A DNA stretch of 64,000 nt, from positions 218,912-282,911 of the forward strand of contig NZ_BMNB01000003.1 of the NCBI RefSeq assembly GCF_014646235.1, written 5' to 3'. Under the pieces are notes generated by a model. It did not search any database. It saw only the letters and a list, made by a program, of their open reading frames with translations, and was not told where the DNA came from. A program made the position numbers and the translations under genes. Origin of the DNA: Micromonospora sonchi (GTDB taxonomy: Bacteria > Actinomycetota > Actinomycetes > Mycobacteriales > Micromonosporaceae). The first letter of the stretch is position 1. Each line of letters opens with the position of its first letter. This document shows positions 1-8,441 of this stretch, piece by piece.

Positions 1-2
1 CG

Positions 3-1169
3 CCGACGCAGGCGCGCTACATCCTGTGGGTCACCGACCATAACCTTGTGCCGATCTCGCAGCAGATCGATGACTGGACGTCCATCAGCGTCACGTTGAG
101 GCACAACGAGCCGTCCTCCGGCGAGATCACGGCCCCGTCAACCCGCGAACTTGTGGAGGCGATCCGCACACCCCGGGCCCGCATCGTCTTGGAACGCAAC
201 GGCGAAATCCTGCTGGCCGGGCCGATCGAATCCACGCCCCACCAGTGGACAGCCGACGAACACGGCTTCGATGGTGCGGGTGATCTGACGGTCCGGTGGG
301 CCGACGACCTCGCGCTGATCGCAGGAAGGCTCAGCTACCCGAACCCCGCCCAGGCGGCGACAGCGCAAACCATCGCCAAGTGGACGGCCACGGGCAACCC
401 GGAAGCGCTGATCCGCGATCTGGTCAACCTCAACGCGGGACCGGGTGCCCTGACGGCGCGGCGGATTCCCCGACTGGTGCTCGGCCCGTCGGCCGGTGCC
501 ACCGGGTCGGTCACGTGGTCGACCCGGTTCCAGCCGGTCACCGACGACATGCGCGGTATTGCCGCGATCTCCCCGACCCGCATCGGGTTCAGGACGCAGC
601 AGGTCGGTTCGAGCATCGAGTTTCAGGTGTACCTGCCCACGGACAGGACCCAAGGCATCTGGTTCAGCCGGTCGATGGGCAACGTGGTGTCGATCGAACA
701 TGAGCCGGAGATCGCGGCAGCGACGGTGGCGATCTGCGGCGGCAAGGACGCCGGAGCCAACCGGCTGATTTTGGAACGGGGTACGCCGGGTGACCAGCAC
801 CGCATCGAAGTTTTCGTGGACGGCTCCGGCGCCGACAACGCCACCCAGCTTTCCGCGCTCGGCGATGAGGAACTAGCCAACAGCGCAGAAGTGCAACGCC
901 TTGCGGTGGTGGCCGCCGACATCGACGGGCAGCGGTACGGCGACTACCAGCTCGGCGACGTCGTCGCGGTTGAAGCCTATCCGGGCATGCCCGACGTGCC
1001 CGACATCGTGGCGGCGGTCGAAATCTCGGTCGACCCCGACGACGGCGAAACCGTCCGCCCCATCATCGGCGCCAACAGCGCGCAACTACTCAACCCGGCG
1101 GCAGCCGTGCAGCAGCAAATACTGCGCGCCCTCGCCCGCCGGGGTGCCCTGGTCGAAATCCCCGCCTGA
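3..1169 (+). CDS. siphovirus minor tail protein, Gp37-like (5' end cut by window)
   Basis: The frame is open to the left edge. The residues before the first internal GTG (position 48) already fit the family, so the gene starts outside the window or within a few codons of it. The beta-rich protein opens with a WVTDHN-type strand followed by DDWTSISVTLR and ends with a segment around GDYQLGDVVAVEAYPG. Both are typical of tail proteins called siphovirus ReqiPepy6 Gp37-like in actinophages. It would sit at the tail tip or baseplate. The next gene follows after 13 bp with a strong AGGAGG site. Product assignment rests on recalled family resemblance only. Confidence 0.8.
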   Translation, partial: PTQARYILWVTDHNLVPISQQIDDWTSISVTLRHNEPSSGEITAPSTRELVEAIRTPRARIVLERNGEILLAGPIESTPHQWTADEHGFDGAGDLTVRWADDLALIAGRLSYPNPAQAATAQTIAKWTATGNPEALIRDLVNLNAGPGALTARRIPRLVLGPSAGATGSVTWSTRFQPVTDDMRGIAAISPTRIGFRTQQVGSSIEFQVYLPTDRTQGIWFSRSMGNVVSIEHEPEIAAATVAICGGKDAGANRLILERGTPGDQHRIEVFVDGSGADNATQLSALGDEELANSAEVQRLAVVAADIDGQRYGDYQLGDVVAVEAYPGMPDVPDIVAAVEISVDPDDGETVRPIIGANSAQLLNPAAAVQQQILRALARRGALVEIPA

Positions 1170-1182
1170 GAGGAGGTGCCTC

Positions 1183-2229
1183 GTGGCGCAGTACGCCTAC
1201 CCGACGACCGCGTACAACAACAGGGCTGTCACGCCCCGCGAGTACGAGGATTTGATGCATCCGATGGCCCCGGACGGGCTGATCGGCACCCCCGACCTGT
1301 CGGACCTCGTGTACGCGGATTCGTCGCTGCTGGGGGTGAAGATCCGCGCCACCCGGGCCGCCCTCATCAGGGGCTACCGGTGGGAGTCCGGCGAAACCGA
1401 ACTCACCCAAACCGTGGACGCCAACACCACCTCCGGCACCACCCGCCGGGATTTGATCGTGCTGCGGCTGACCCGAAACCCGTGGACCGTCGCCATCGCT
1501 GTCATCAAAGGCACCCCCGCAGCGTCGCCTACCACCCCGTCACCCACCTACGGCACCAACACCGCCACCGGCGTGTGGGAACTGCCGCTGGCGGTGGTCA
1601 CCGTGCCGTTCAATACGGCGACGGTCGGGGCAGGGCAGTGCGTGCAGATCGCCTGGTATGTGGGCGAAGACGGGCAGATGGTGTCGCCGACCTCTTCGAC
1701 GCTGCCGCCCGGCAATCCGGGTCGGCGCGTGTACGAAAACAGTACCGGCGTCATTCGGGTGCACAACGGCACGGCGTGGCGCAAATACGCCATCGACCTC
1801 GAAACGTGTCCCGGCACCATCACCGCCGACGGCACCACACTCGCCAACATCACCTCCACCACTTTCGTCCCGGGCAGTCCGGTGGTCGGCAGGGCTTTCG
1901 TGGCCCCACCGTCGGGCGGCATTTGGGTGACGGTGGGCGGGTCGATCGCCCAGTCCGTGGCCGGATCCAACACCCGCTTGAGTTGGGAGGTGCGGCAGGG
2001 CGGCACGGTCGGCGCCGGCACGGTGATTTGGAGCCCGTCGTCGGTGCGCGGTATCTCGTGCGGGCAGGCGGTCGTGTCGGGTGGCCCGTCGCAGCTGTCG
2101 GCATCGGACCGAGATTTGGCGGACACGCTGATTCCGGGAACCACCTACAACATCCGCACCATGCACACGGTCACGTCCGGCACCGGCGGCGTCACCTACC
2201 GCAAGTTGATGGTTGAGCCGGTGCTGTGA
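1183..2229 (+). CDS. minor tail / upper-baseplate-like protein
   Basis: A 348-residue protein starting at GTG 1183, six bases after AGGAGG. The N-terminal 110 residues (YPTTAYNNRAVTPREYEDLM, then GVKIRATRAALIRGYRWESG) look like an actinophage baseplate scaffold domain that carries receptor-binding or fibre modules. The rest is Thr/Ser/Gly-rich beta-structure, as in tail spikes and appendages. Its position directly after a tail-tip gene supports a tail role. A longer frame open from 901 in the same phase overlaps the upstream gene and is not used. Confidence 0.75.
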   Translation: MAQYAYPTTAYNNRAVTPREYEDLMHPMAPDGLIGTPDLSDLVYADSSLLGVKIRATRAALIRGYRWESGETELTQTVDANTTSGTTRRDLIVLRLTRNPWTVAIAVIKGTPAASPTTPSPTYGTNTATGVWELPLAVVTVPFNTATVGAGQCVQIAWYVGEDGQMVSPTSSTLPPGNPGRRVYENSTGVIRVHNGTAWRKYAIDLETCPGTITADGTTLANITSTTFVPGSPVVGRAFVAPPSGGIWVTVGGSIAQSVAGSNTRLSWEVRQGGTVGAGTVIWSPSSVRGISCGQAVVSGGPSQLSASDRDLADTLIPGTTYNIRTMHTVTSGTGGVTYRKLMVEPVL

Positions 2230-2261
2230 CGGCACCCGAATCGAGATGAAAGGGAGACGGC

Positions 2262-2531
2262 ATGTTCCGCATCGAGCAGTGGGAAGGCGAGGAGGTCGGC
2301 TGGGTTATCGGCCGCCACAGCGTGCCTGAGCGTGACCGTCAGGAGTTGCTGGACTACAACCTGGCGGACGGCAACGTGTACTCGCAGGACGATCCCACCC
2401 CCGACATCATTCCGGAGCCGCCGAAGGCGGTGTTCCGGTTCGTGCCGGGCACGCCGGAGCCGCCCGCCGAACCCGAACCCGACCCTGAGCCGGACCCCGA
2501 GCCGGACCCGGACCCGGACCCGGAGCCGTAG
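2262..2531 (+). CDS. small tail-module protein with acidic Pro/Glu/Asp tail
   Basis: An 89-residue protein with a good ribosome-binding site (AAAGGGAG). The first 60 residues are ordinary soluble sequence. The last 25 or so alternate proline with Glu/Asp (PEPDPEPDPD...), encoded by a GC-rich repeat that could slip in replication. Small proteins of this layout are common between tail genes and lysin genes of actinophages; function unknown. Confidence 0.65.
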   Translation: MFRIEQWEGEEVGWVIGRHSVPERDRQELLDYNLADGNVYSQDDPTPDIIPEPPKAVFRFVPGTPEPPAEPEPDPEPDPEPDPDPDPEP

Positions 2532-2534
2532 GCC

Positions 2535-2783
2535 ATGTTCGAGGGTGCCTGTGTAGGTGGCCCGCTCGACGGCCAGCAGGCGGTCAGCCGCTGCCCCGAC
2601 GGCCTGCTGGTGGCCGACAAGCCTGCCGGCGTGTGCTGGCTGTACGACTGGCGCGACGGCCGGTTCCAGGTCCGCGAAGAGGAACCCCGACAACTCGACA
2701 CTGACCGGGCCGTGTCCGCCGCCCTCAGTGATGGCTGGGACGTGATCGCCCTACCGCAGGGGGTGCCCGATGGCGGCACGTAA
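2535..2783 (+). CDS. small phage protein with GGPLDGQ motif
   Basis: An 82-residue protein starting three bases after the preceding stop and overlapping the endolysin start by 14 bp, so probably co-translated. The opening FEGACVGGPLDGQ, followed later by a WLYDW strand, matches a recurring small actinophage fold; the protein at 41642-42064 carries two copies of a similar GGPxHG motif. Function unknown. Confidence 0.65.
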   Translation: MFEGACVGGPLDGQQAVSRCPDGLLVADKPAGVCWLYDWRDGRFQVREEEPRQLDTDRAVSAALSDGWDVIALPQGVPDGGT

Positions 2784-3822
2784 CCCCAACCCGGCCCGCA
2801 TCTCCGACCCGCTGTGGCGGATGTGGACCGAATTCGACGCAGCCGAACCAACCGCCCTGCTGGGTGGGATCCTCGCACTCAAGCCCGGCTACCACTCATA
2901 CCGGTCGCGGCTACCCGGCAGCGACTACTCCTCAGGCCGTGATGTGGCCGCCGACAAACGGGGATCGGCGGAGTTGGCGTCGGCAATCGACCTGACCATG
3001 TCAACGGCGGCGATGATCCGCTACACAAGGCGGCTCGATGTGGCTGCCCGCGCCCGGGATCCGCGTCTCTACACCGACCGTGGGCCGGTCCTGCGGGAGT
3101 TCATCGGCACCAAAGACGGCCGGACCGTCTACTGCTATGTGCTGGTGGGCGGCCGGGCACTCGGCGTCGGGGCAGACGCCGGCCCCGACCCGGGCCGCGA
3201 CAAGTCACACCTGTGGCATCTGCACCTGTCTGTCATCCGCCGATTCGCAGCCGACGCCGCCGCCTTGGACGGGCTGCTGTCCGTGATGCACGGCGAAACA
3301 CTGGACGCGTGGCGGCGACGCACCGCCCCTCCGACCGCACCCCCAACTGTGAAGGACGCCAGCATGCAGCTCACCGACAAGATTCGGCTCATCGCCGACC
3401 GGGATGTCACCTACTCGCAGCCCACCACCACTGTGGAAGGGGTGCTGGCGTCCACCAACTACTACGTCATCCAGGGCCGCGATGTGCTGCTGGCGCAGCT
3501 CGCCGCGAGCCGCCTGCGTGAGGAGGCGATCCTCGCTGCGGTCACCGGCGGTGACAGTGATGCGGTGCTGCGGGCGGTCGCCGAGCAGGGTGACCGGATT
3601 GTGGCGGAGGTGCGGGAAACGGCTACCGCCGACGCCGACCGTGACACCGCGCTGGCCGAGCGGTTGGAGGCGTACGCGTCGGGGCGGCTGACGGCCGAGC
3701 AGGTGCTGGCCGAACTGCGGGATCTGCTGCCGGCGAAGACGCCCGCTGAGGAACCTTCGCGGGGTTGCCGGCCTAGGCCGGCAACGGTCGGCCCCTGCGG
3801 GCCCTCAACCATTGAGGGCTGA
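2770..3822 (+). CDS. endolysin, M15-type peptidase domain
   Basis: A 350-residue cell-wall hydrolase. Residues 40-155 carry the metallopeptidase signature used by many actinophage lysins: His42 and SDYSSGRD, then Asp74 in AIDL, then SHLWHLHLS with His147, His150 and His152 as candidate zinc ligands. It would cut peptide bonds in peptidoglycan at lysis. Residues 200-330 form a helical region with no clear wall-binding repeat. No signal peptide is seen, so release would depend on the small membrane proteins encoded next. The final codons overlap an inverted repeat (CCCTCAACCATTGAGGG). Confidence 0.8.
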   Translation: MAARNPNPARISDPLWRMWTEFDAAEPTALLGGILALKPGYHSYRSRLPGSDYSSGRDVAADKRGSAELASAIDLTMSTAAMIRYTRRLDVAARARDPRLYTDRGPVLREFIGTKDGRTVYCYVLVGGRALGVGADAGPDPGRDKSHLWHLHLSVIRRFAADAAALDGLLSVMHGETLDAWRRRTAPPTAPPTVKDASMQLTDKIRLIADRDVTYSQPTTTVEGVLASTNYYVIQGRDVLLAQLAASRLREEAILAAVTGGDSDAVLRAVAEQGDRIVAEVRETATADADRDTALAERLEAYASGRLTAEQVLAELRDLLPAKTPAEEPSRGCRPRPATVGPCGPSTIEG

Positions 3823-3853
3823 CGTACGTATCAACGATTGACGGGAAGCACGC

Positions 3854-4141
3854 ATGGAGATTCCACCGGCGCTGCTCGGCACAGGCGGGCCGGTTGGAGT
3901 CCTGCTGTTTGGGGTCGTTCTCATCTTGACCGGCCGTCTCGTGTCCCGCAGCGTCTACGAGGACCGGATCAAAGACAAAGACGCCCAGATCGTCAGCCTG
4001 CAAGCCGCGTTGACGGCAAGAGACGAGCAGGTGAAGGTACGTGACGAGCAGACCCAAAAACTGCTCGCGCAGTCTGATCTGACGGTGCAACTGCTTCAAT
4101 CCCTTGCTCGGGAGGCGGGCCGTAATGATCTGGCGTCGTAA
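3854..4141 (+). CDS. holin-like protein: one membrane helix plus coiled coil
   Basis: A 95-residue protein. Residues 5-30 form a single hydrophobic helix (GPVGVLLFGVVLILTG). Residues 36-85 form a charged heptad-like coiled coil (KDKDAQIVSLQAALTARDEQ). Placed directly after the lysin, this topology suits a holin or holin partner. Its stop overlaps the next gene. Confidence 0.7.
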   Translation: MEIPPALLGTGGPVGVLLFGVVLILTGRLVSRSVYEDRIKDKDAQIVSLQAALTARDEQVKVRDEQTQKLLAQSDLTVQLLQSLAREAGRNDLAS

Positions 4142-4328
4142 GCGCAGGCCGTCGCCTGAGGCAGTGCGTGCCCGCGAGCAGGCTGCTGCGGCGCGGCAGG
4201 ACTTGGCGGCGGCACGCGCTGACGACGACCAGGTTGATCAGGTGGCGCGGCGGTTGCGGGAGTTGCGGCGGAAGAACCATTACACACCCCTTGGGAGGGG
4301 TCATGACCCAAAACAAGATCTTCGGTAG
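4125..4328 (+). CDS. small helical lysis-cassette protein, DUF7620-like
   Basis: A 67-residue protein beginning at ATG 4125, eight bases after GGAGG inside the previous gene. The sequence MIWRRKRRPSPEAVRAREQA followed by a long charged helix is typical of a small protein found beside holins in actinophages. Function unknown. A longer start at 4104 lacks a ribosome-binding site. Confidence 0.65.
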   Translation: MIWRRKRRPSPEAVRAREQAAAARQDLAAARADDDQVDQVARRLRELRRKNHYTPLGRGHDPKQDLR

Positions 4329-4656
4329 GGAGCCGGCTCTCATCGTCGGCGCGGTCGGATCCATCCTGACCGTTCTCGCCGCTCTCAACACGCCGGGCAT
4401 TGACGCCGGAGCGGCAGCGGCAATCACCGCGTTCATCGCGTCGGCCATCATCGCCCTCACTACCCGCCCCTGGGCGCCGGCCCTGTTCACCGGCGTCATC
4501 GCAGCCGCTGCGGCGTTGGTCGCCGAGTACGGCATGTCAGTGCCTGACGGTGTGACTGGTGCGGTGTCCGGTGCGGCGCTGGCCTGGTTCGCCCTGGCTG
4601 GGATCCGCCCGCAGGTGGAGCCGGCAGGTGACGTGCCGGCCGAGTCGGAGGCGTGA
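4303..4656 (+). CDS. holin-like membrane protein
   Basis: A 117-residue protein preceded by GGGAGGGG. It has three or four hydrophobic helices (about 12-28, 36-55, 60-78, 85-105) and a short acidic C-terminus, the usual shape of an actinophage holin. It overlaps both neighbours, marking a tight lysis operon. Whether this protein or the one at 3854 makes the lethal lesion cannot be read from sequence. Confidence 0.7.
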   Translation: MTQNKIFGREPALIVGAVGSILTVLAALNTPGIDAGAAAAITAFIASAIIALTTRPWAPALFTGVIAAAAALVAEYGMSVPDGVTGAVSGAALAWFALAGIRPQVEPAGDVPAESEA

Positions 4657-4811
4657 CGGTGGGGCTGCTGGTCGCGCTGCTGTTGATCGCTGCCGTCGTG
4701 CTCGCTGCCGTCCACGCGTTCGGGGTGCCGTCGCGGGTCAACCTCGGCTGGCTCGCCATCGCCTGTGTGATCGCAGCCGTCTGGATGATCCCGGCGGTCG
4801 ACCGCCTGTAG
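4653..4811 (+). CDS. 52-residue two-helix membrane protein
   Basis: GTG 4653 overlaps the previous TGA by four bases (GTGA). The peptide VTVGLLVALLLIAAVVLAAV... has two hydrophobic segments joined by a short HAFGVPSRVN loop and ends IPAVDRL. Probably a third lysis or holin-modulating protein. Confidence 0.6.
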   Translation: MTVGLLVALLLIAAVVLAAVHAFGVPSRVNLGWLAIACVIAAVWMIPAVDRL

Positions 4812-4859
4812 CTCCTCCCCGGAGGCGGGGCGCCCTCACCCCAGCGAGGGTCGCCCCAT

Positions 4860-4916
4860 GCCGGCCACCCGTTCCGCGTTCTGCCGCCACAAAGCGGACG
4901 CGGGCGGGTGGCCGGC
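4860..4916 (+). terminator. terminator hairpin after lysis operon
   Basis: A perfect 12-bp inverted repeat, GCCGGCCACCCG (4860-4871) and CGGGTGGCCGGC (4905-4916), is followed by TTCTCGCTGTTTT. It lies between the plus-strand lysis genes and the end of the converging minus-strand genes and could serve both. Confidence 0.65.
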
Positions 4917-4928
4917 TTCTCGCTGTTT

Positions 4929-5144
4929 TCAGGCCGCCGCCGTGGTGGTGGGGTGCGGCCAGGTGCGGTCGCCCAGCTCGACGTCGGCGCGCAGGCGGAA
5001 AACGCATGGCCAGTAGGCGCCGCAGTCTCGGCAGCGGCGGGGCTCGTCATCGCATCGGCCGTGCCGTACCGCGAGCAGCCGCCAATGCTCCCGATCCACA
5101 CCGGTACATGTACCCGTTGGCGGCGCACACGGAACCGGCCCCAC
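4929..5144 (-). CDS. small cysteine-containing protein (zinc-ribbon-like)
   Basis: A 71-residue frame. The segment RRCRDCGAYWPCVF with an upstream GRCDD gives four cysteines that could bind zinc. The sequence resembles small actinobacterial proteins of unknown function. Gene status is moderate; it lies downstream of the lipoprotein gene on the same strand. Confidence 0.45.
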   Translation of the reverse strand: MGPVPCAPPTGTCTGVDREHWRLLAVRHGRCDDEPRRCRDCGAYWPCVFRLRADVELGDRTWPHPTTTAAA

Positions 5145-5184
5145 CTCCCGTCTCGGCGGGCTGGTGGGGCCGGATTTCGTCGTG

Positions 5185-5655
5185 TCACGAGCAGACAGCC
5201 GACTTCCACGACCGGAAAGCGATCTCCACCCGCTGCAAGGCGCTCGCCGCTTTCGTCGCAGCCTCCGTGTCGATACCGCCGTGCAAGCCGAGCTGCAAGT
5301 TCACGAACGCGACCTCCATGTTGTAGGCGGCGATCGCCGACGCCAGTTCCTTCGACGGCTGGCTGTCATAGCCGGACACGTTGTCTAGGAACGTCTTGCC
5401 CCGGTCGGCTGCCATCTGGATCTGGCCTTCGTTGGCTTCCGCCCAGTCGTCGGCGGTCTTGGGCACAAACAGGTCGGTCTGCCACGCGTTGTAGGCGCGT
5501 TCAGCGCTGACGCATTCGACTTCGACGGCGGCTGGTCTGGTGCTGGCGGGTGCGCTGCTGGGTGTCGTGTCGGGCTCGCTGCTGCCGCATGCGGCGAGCG
5601 TGGCGGCTATGAGGGCGGTGAGGGTGAGCGCGGCTGCGCGGGGTAGGCGTGTCAT
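5185..5655 (-). CDS. secreted lipoprotein of unknown function
   Basis: The start is placed at ATG 5655 because the resulting N-terminus is a textbook lipoprotein signal: MTRLPRAAALTLTALIAATL followed by the lipobox AACGSS. After a Thr/Ser/Pro linker comes a helical domain of about 120 residues with cysteines near both ends (VECVSAERAY and SAVCS), likely disulfide-bonded outside the cell. It may be a lysogenic-conversion (moron) gene. Confidence 0.8.
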   Translation of the reverse strand: MTRLPRAAALTLTALIAATLAACGSSEPDTTPSSAPASTRPAAVEVECVSAERAYNAWQTDLFVPKTADDWAEANEGQIQMAADRGKTFLDNVSGYDSQPSKELASAIAAYNMEVAFVNLQLGLHGGIDTEAATKAASALQRVEIAFRSWKSAVCS

Positions 5656-5699
5656 GCGGGCACCGTATCGGTGGCCGTCGAGTGGAGTGTCAGCATCGG

Positions 5700-6179
5700 T
5701 CACATGCTTGACTGCGCGCCGGTCGGTTCGCGCCGCATCTCCCACCACTCGTGTTCGACGCCGGCCGCAGTGGATATCCCACGCACGCCGGTGCGGTACC
5801 AGCCGTCAGCCTCATGCAGCGGAATCGGCTGCGCGAACAGGTAGGTGATCGCAGGCAGGCGGCTCGGCGCGACGATGGTGGCGTGCCGGTGCCGGTAGGC
5901 CGCCGCGTACAGGCCATGGCCGCGCCAGCCGGGGTGTTCGTAGTTGTCGCAGCAGCGCAGCAGGCCGTCTTGCTCGATGCAGGCGGCCCATGCTGCCGGT
6001 ATCCACCTGCCGTCATACAGCACGGTGGCGACCGTCCACGTCTTGCCGGGTGGCTCGTCCAAGCGGTGTTCCGCATCGGCCCACATGCGGGCAAGCAGGG
6101 CGGGATTGGCGCGGATCTGCCCGATCAACTCCTCGTAGCGGCGGTGGCCGGGCGCCACGTTCACCACCTCGTACCGCAC
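5700..6179 (-). CDS. GNAT-like protein
   Basis: A 159-residue protein. The central segment CCDNYEHPGWRGHGLYAAAY resembles the pyrophosphate-binding turn (Q/R-x-x-G-x-G/A) of GCN5-type N-acetyltransferases, within an alternating strand/helix order. Substrate cannot be guessed. The family call is tentative; the gene itself is well supported by length and spacing (8 bp from the next gene). Confidence 0.6.
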   Translation of the reverse strand: MRYEVVNVAPGHRRYEELIGQIRANPALLARMWADAEHRLDEPPGKTWTVATVLYDGRWIPAAWAACIEQDGLLRCCDNYEHPGWRGHGLYAAAYRHRHATIVAPSRLPAITYLFAQPIPLHEADGWYRTGVRGISTAAGVEHEWWEMRREPTGAQSSM

Positions 6180-6187
6180 CCTGCCAC

Positions 6188-6529
6188 CTACGGCAGTCGC
6201 GCGATTTGCACGTCAACGCCAGCGCCGCGCATCGTTGCCGCCAAATCCTCTAGCCACACCAGCGCCGCCCGACGCGGATCCTCCCCCGCCGGATGCTCGT
6301 AGATCGTCCAGATCAGCGGGCCGGCGTACACGGTGTCGTCTTTCGCCCCGCGCCGCCACGTGGCGGCGACGCTGGCGAGTTGCGGGGCGCGGTCGAGGAT
6401 GGATTGGATCTCGGCGTGTACTTGGGTGCGGTCGAGTTCACCGGGGCCGATCATCGGTTTGATCAGGGCATCGGCTGCGGCGATCTCGACCTGCATGAAG
6501 TTCCAGGGCATGGGCGTCTCCGATCTCAT
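6188..6529 (-). CDS. hypothetical protein
   Basis: 113 residues; mixed helix and strand with a central TWRRGAKDDTVYAGPLIWTI strand region. An internal ATG (MPWNFM) six codons in is an equally good start. No family recognised. It precedes the GNAT-like gene on the same strand. Confidence 0.55.
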   Translation of the reverse strand: MRSETPMPWNFMQVEIAAADALIKPMIGPGELDRTQVHAEIQSILDRAPQLASVAATWRRGAKDDTVYAGPLIWTIYEHPAGEDPRRAALVWLEDLAATMRGAGVDVQIARLP

Positions 6530-6608
6530 ACCGTCTGCTCACGGTGCTCTACTGTCGCAGAGGGCCGACACGAGGTGCTTCCACCATCTCGTGCCGGCCC
6601 GTCTCGGG

Positions 6609-6920
6609 TCAGCGGTCAGGCGTCTCGGCGCTGTACGCGGCGGCCCCCTCCCGCACCATCTGCTCCACGGCCCTCTCAGCGAACTCCGAGAGCCCGAAGT
6701 CGTCCAGGTGTGTGCGCATGTACTCCTCGCGCACATCGCGCTGGGTGCCCATGATGGCAACGAGGGTTGCGTGTGCGGGGGGCGGCACTACCTCTGGGGC
6801 CCGCTCCTGGCTGATTTCGTGGTCGATGAGTTTTTGGATGGCGGCGAGGGTGTCGTCGGCGAGCATGCCGCGAATCGTGGCGGTGTCGGCGAGGTCGATC
6901 GGGCAGGTCATGGTGTCCAT
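6609..6920 (-). CDS. small helical protein
   Basis: 103 residues, strongly helical and acidic, beginning MDTMTCPIDLADTATIRGML; the internal ATG at 6911 is an alternative start. No recognised family. First of the chain of small minus-strand genes that follows from 8067 downwards. Confidence 0.55.
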   Translation of the reverse strand: MDTMTCPIDLADTATIRGMLADDTLAAIQKLIDHEISQERAPEVVPPPAHATLVAIMGTQRDVREEYMRTHLDDFGLSEFAERAVEQMVREGAAAYSAETPDR

Positions 6921-6954
6921 CCTGGATGGTGGTGGGGGCGGGTGGCGGGTCGTG

Positions 6955-7224
6955 TCAGTCGAGCATCTGCATCCGGTCGGTGAGCCGCTGCATGCGCTCC
7001 GCGTCCGTGGTCGGGTCGGTGGCGAGCACCATTTCCGGGGTCATGCCGGAGGCGATGAGGGGCAGCGCCTCCGCCGGCAGGCATCCGATGTTGGCCCACT
7101 GCGCGGCCACCTCGGCGGGCTGCCCGCTCTCCATCCACTCGCGGGCGGCGCGGGAGGTGCGCAGTTGGGTCGCGGCGGCGTAGTAGGTGCGGGTGTAGTG
7201 GCGCAACTGCTCCAACCTAGTCAT
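6955..7224 (-). CDS. small helical protein
   Basis: 89 residues, helical throughout (MTRLEQLRHYTRTYYAAATQ at the start, ERMQRLTDRMQML at the end). No recognised family. Lies 11 bp after the HTH gene at 7236. Confidence 0.55.
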   Translation of the reverse strand: MTRLEQLRHYTRTYYAAATQLRTSRAAREWMESGQPAEVAAQWANIGCLPAEALPLIASGMTPEMVLATDPTTDAERMQRLTDRMQMLD

Positions 7225-7235
7225 CGGCTACCCCT

Positions 7236-7667
7236 TCACTCGCCGTCGCTGGCCTGGTCGATCCACGCGTACACGGTCTTGCGCTCCACTCCGATCTCCT
7301 TCGCGATCTGGCTGACTGCACCCCTGCCCTGCGCGCCTGACCGCACACGAGCGTGGAACTGGATTGCCTCCCTCACCTGCTCCACGTAGCGGGCTGCCGC
7401 GTGCCGCTCCACCCGCAGCGCCTCCGCCTGCGCTGACCAGTCGGTGATGCACTGGACCACCTGCATGCCGGAGCATCCGGCACCGACCGAGATCAGGGTG
7501 TGTACGTGCCCGGCCCGGGTTACGGCGTCGGTAACGGCCATGCGGGCGACCTCGTTGCGGCGGGTCACTTCGGCCGGGTCGGTGTTGGGGCCGGCGGCGA
7601 GCCGGTCCCGCATCGCTTCGATGGCCCGGTCGAGTAGGGCGGCCCGCTGCGCTTCGGTTAGCTGCAT
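7236..7667 (-). CDS. DNA-binding protein with C-terminal helix-turn-helix
   Basis: 143 residues. The last 30 residues (AVSQIAKEIGVERKTVYAWI) form a clear helix-turn-helix like those of small resolvase or sigma-type DNA-binding domains. The N-terminal 100 residues are helical and may dimerise. Likely a local regulator. Confidence 0.65.
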   Translation of the reverse strand: MQLTEAQRAALLDRAIEAMRDRLAAGPNTDPAEVTRRNEVARMAVTDAVTRAGHVHTLISVGAGCSGMQVVQCITDWSAQAEALRVERHAAARYVEQVREAIQFHARVRSGAQGRGAVSQIAKEIGVERKTVYAWIDQASDGE

Positions 7668-7695
7668 GTTCTTGCTCCTGTCTGGTTGGGGCCGG

Positions 7696-8067
7696 TCAGA
7701 GGCAGGCGGTGCAGACCCGCTCCGTGGATCCGATGGAGGTGGCGATGTTGCCGCAGGCGCAGGTGGGGCCGGCGAGGGCGCGGCGGGCGTAGTCGATGGC
7801 TTCTTCGGGGGTGGCCTTGTACAGTTCGCCGCCCTCTTCCAGTTGGGGTGCGTACCAGGTCCAGCGGTAGCCGTTGTTGCCCTTGCGGCGGGCGAGTACG
7901 ACGGTGATGCCGTCGATGTCGATTTCGTCGCCGGGCTGGTGGGTGGGGGTGGTTTGCATGGTGGCCTCCTGTGCGGCGGCGAGTTTGGTGGCGCGGCACT
8001 TGCGGCGGGCGTAGGGGGTTTGGGCGTGGTCGCACTGGGCCTTGTGGGGGATCCGCTTGGCGATCAT
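7696..8067 (-). CDS. small protein with C-terminal CxC...C cysteines
   Basis: 123 residues: a basic N-terminus, a central beta domain (DEIDIDGITVVLARRKGNNG then WTWYAPQ), and a C-terminal cysteine cluster (TCACGN...VCTACL) suggesting a zinc knuckle. The internal ATG at MQTTPTH is a possible later start. Function unknown. Confidence 0.55.
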   Translation of the reverse strand: MIAKRIPHKAQCDHAQTPYARRKCRATKLAAAQEATMQTTPTHQPGDEIDIDGITVVLARRKGNNGYRWTWYAPQLEEGGELYKATPEEAIDYARRALAGPTCACGNIATSIGSTERVCTACL

Positions 8068-8104
8068 CTCTGCCTCCCTCGCTCAACTCCTGTTCCCTCA
8101 CCAT

Positions 8105-8127
8105 ACACAAGACACATAGTTTTGTGT
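8105..8127 (-). promoter_or_regulatory. possible operator dyad
   Basis: ACACAA (8105-8110) and TTGTGT (8122-8127) form a 6-bp dyad in an A/T-rich patch just upstream of the minus-strand gene starting at 8067. Likely part of its promoter or operator; no clear -35/-10 pair. Confidence 0.3.
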
Positions 8128-8199
8128 AGCAGGTAACCGGAATGGTGTGCGAGAGAAGCCCCGCCAGCCTCAGCCAACGGGGCATCCCAGCACTCACGG

Positions 8200-8388
8200 T
8201 CAGACTGAGGTCAGCTCACCTCGCGCCGCAGACCGCACGAACGCCGCGAACGCGTCGGGCGCGAACGCCAGCACCGGCCCGGACCGGTCCTTCGTGTCCC
8301 GCACGTCGACCACCTCACCGATCCGCACCTCGACGCAGTTGTCGCAGTTCGGTCCGCTCTTGCTGCTCTTGAACCACCCACGCTTCAT
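8200..8388 (-). CDS. DUF397 protein
   Basis: 62 residues from ATG 8388: WFKSSKSGPNCDNCVEVRIG, then VDVRDTKDRSGPVLAFAPDAF AAF, the standard DUF397 pattern. In Streptomyces, DUF397 proteins pair with WhiJ/AbaA-type HTH proteins and modulate them. Here the matching HTH/TPR regulator is divergently encoded at 9232. Confidence 0.85.
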   Translation of the reverse strand: MKRGWFKSSKSGPNCDNCVEVRIGEVVDVRDTKDRSGPVLAFAPDAFAAFVRSAARGELTSV

Positions 8389-8441
8389 GCTGTGCTCCTC
8401 TTGCTCCGCCCGACCCTCGCCGGGCATCCCATTGGGGTGGT

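Noticed and set aside
138..800. 220-codon minus-strand frame opposite the tail gene
   Set aside because: Arg/Pro-rich shadow of the GC-rich coding strand, with no ribosome-binding site or domain; the plus frame shows coherent tail-protein sequence.
2466..2531. GAGCCGGACCCGGACC-type repeats as a regulatory or CRISPR-like array
   Set aside because: They are in frame and encode a Pro/Glu/Asp tail; unit length is too short and there are no spacers.
4559..5326. 255-codon plus frame through the lysis genes and lipoprotein region
   Set aside because: Overlaps four better-supported genes and the terminator at 4860; low-complexity Arg/Pro product.
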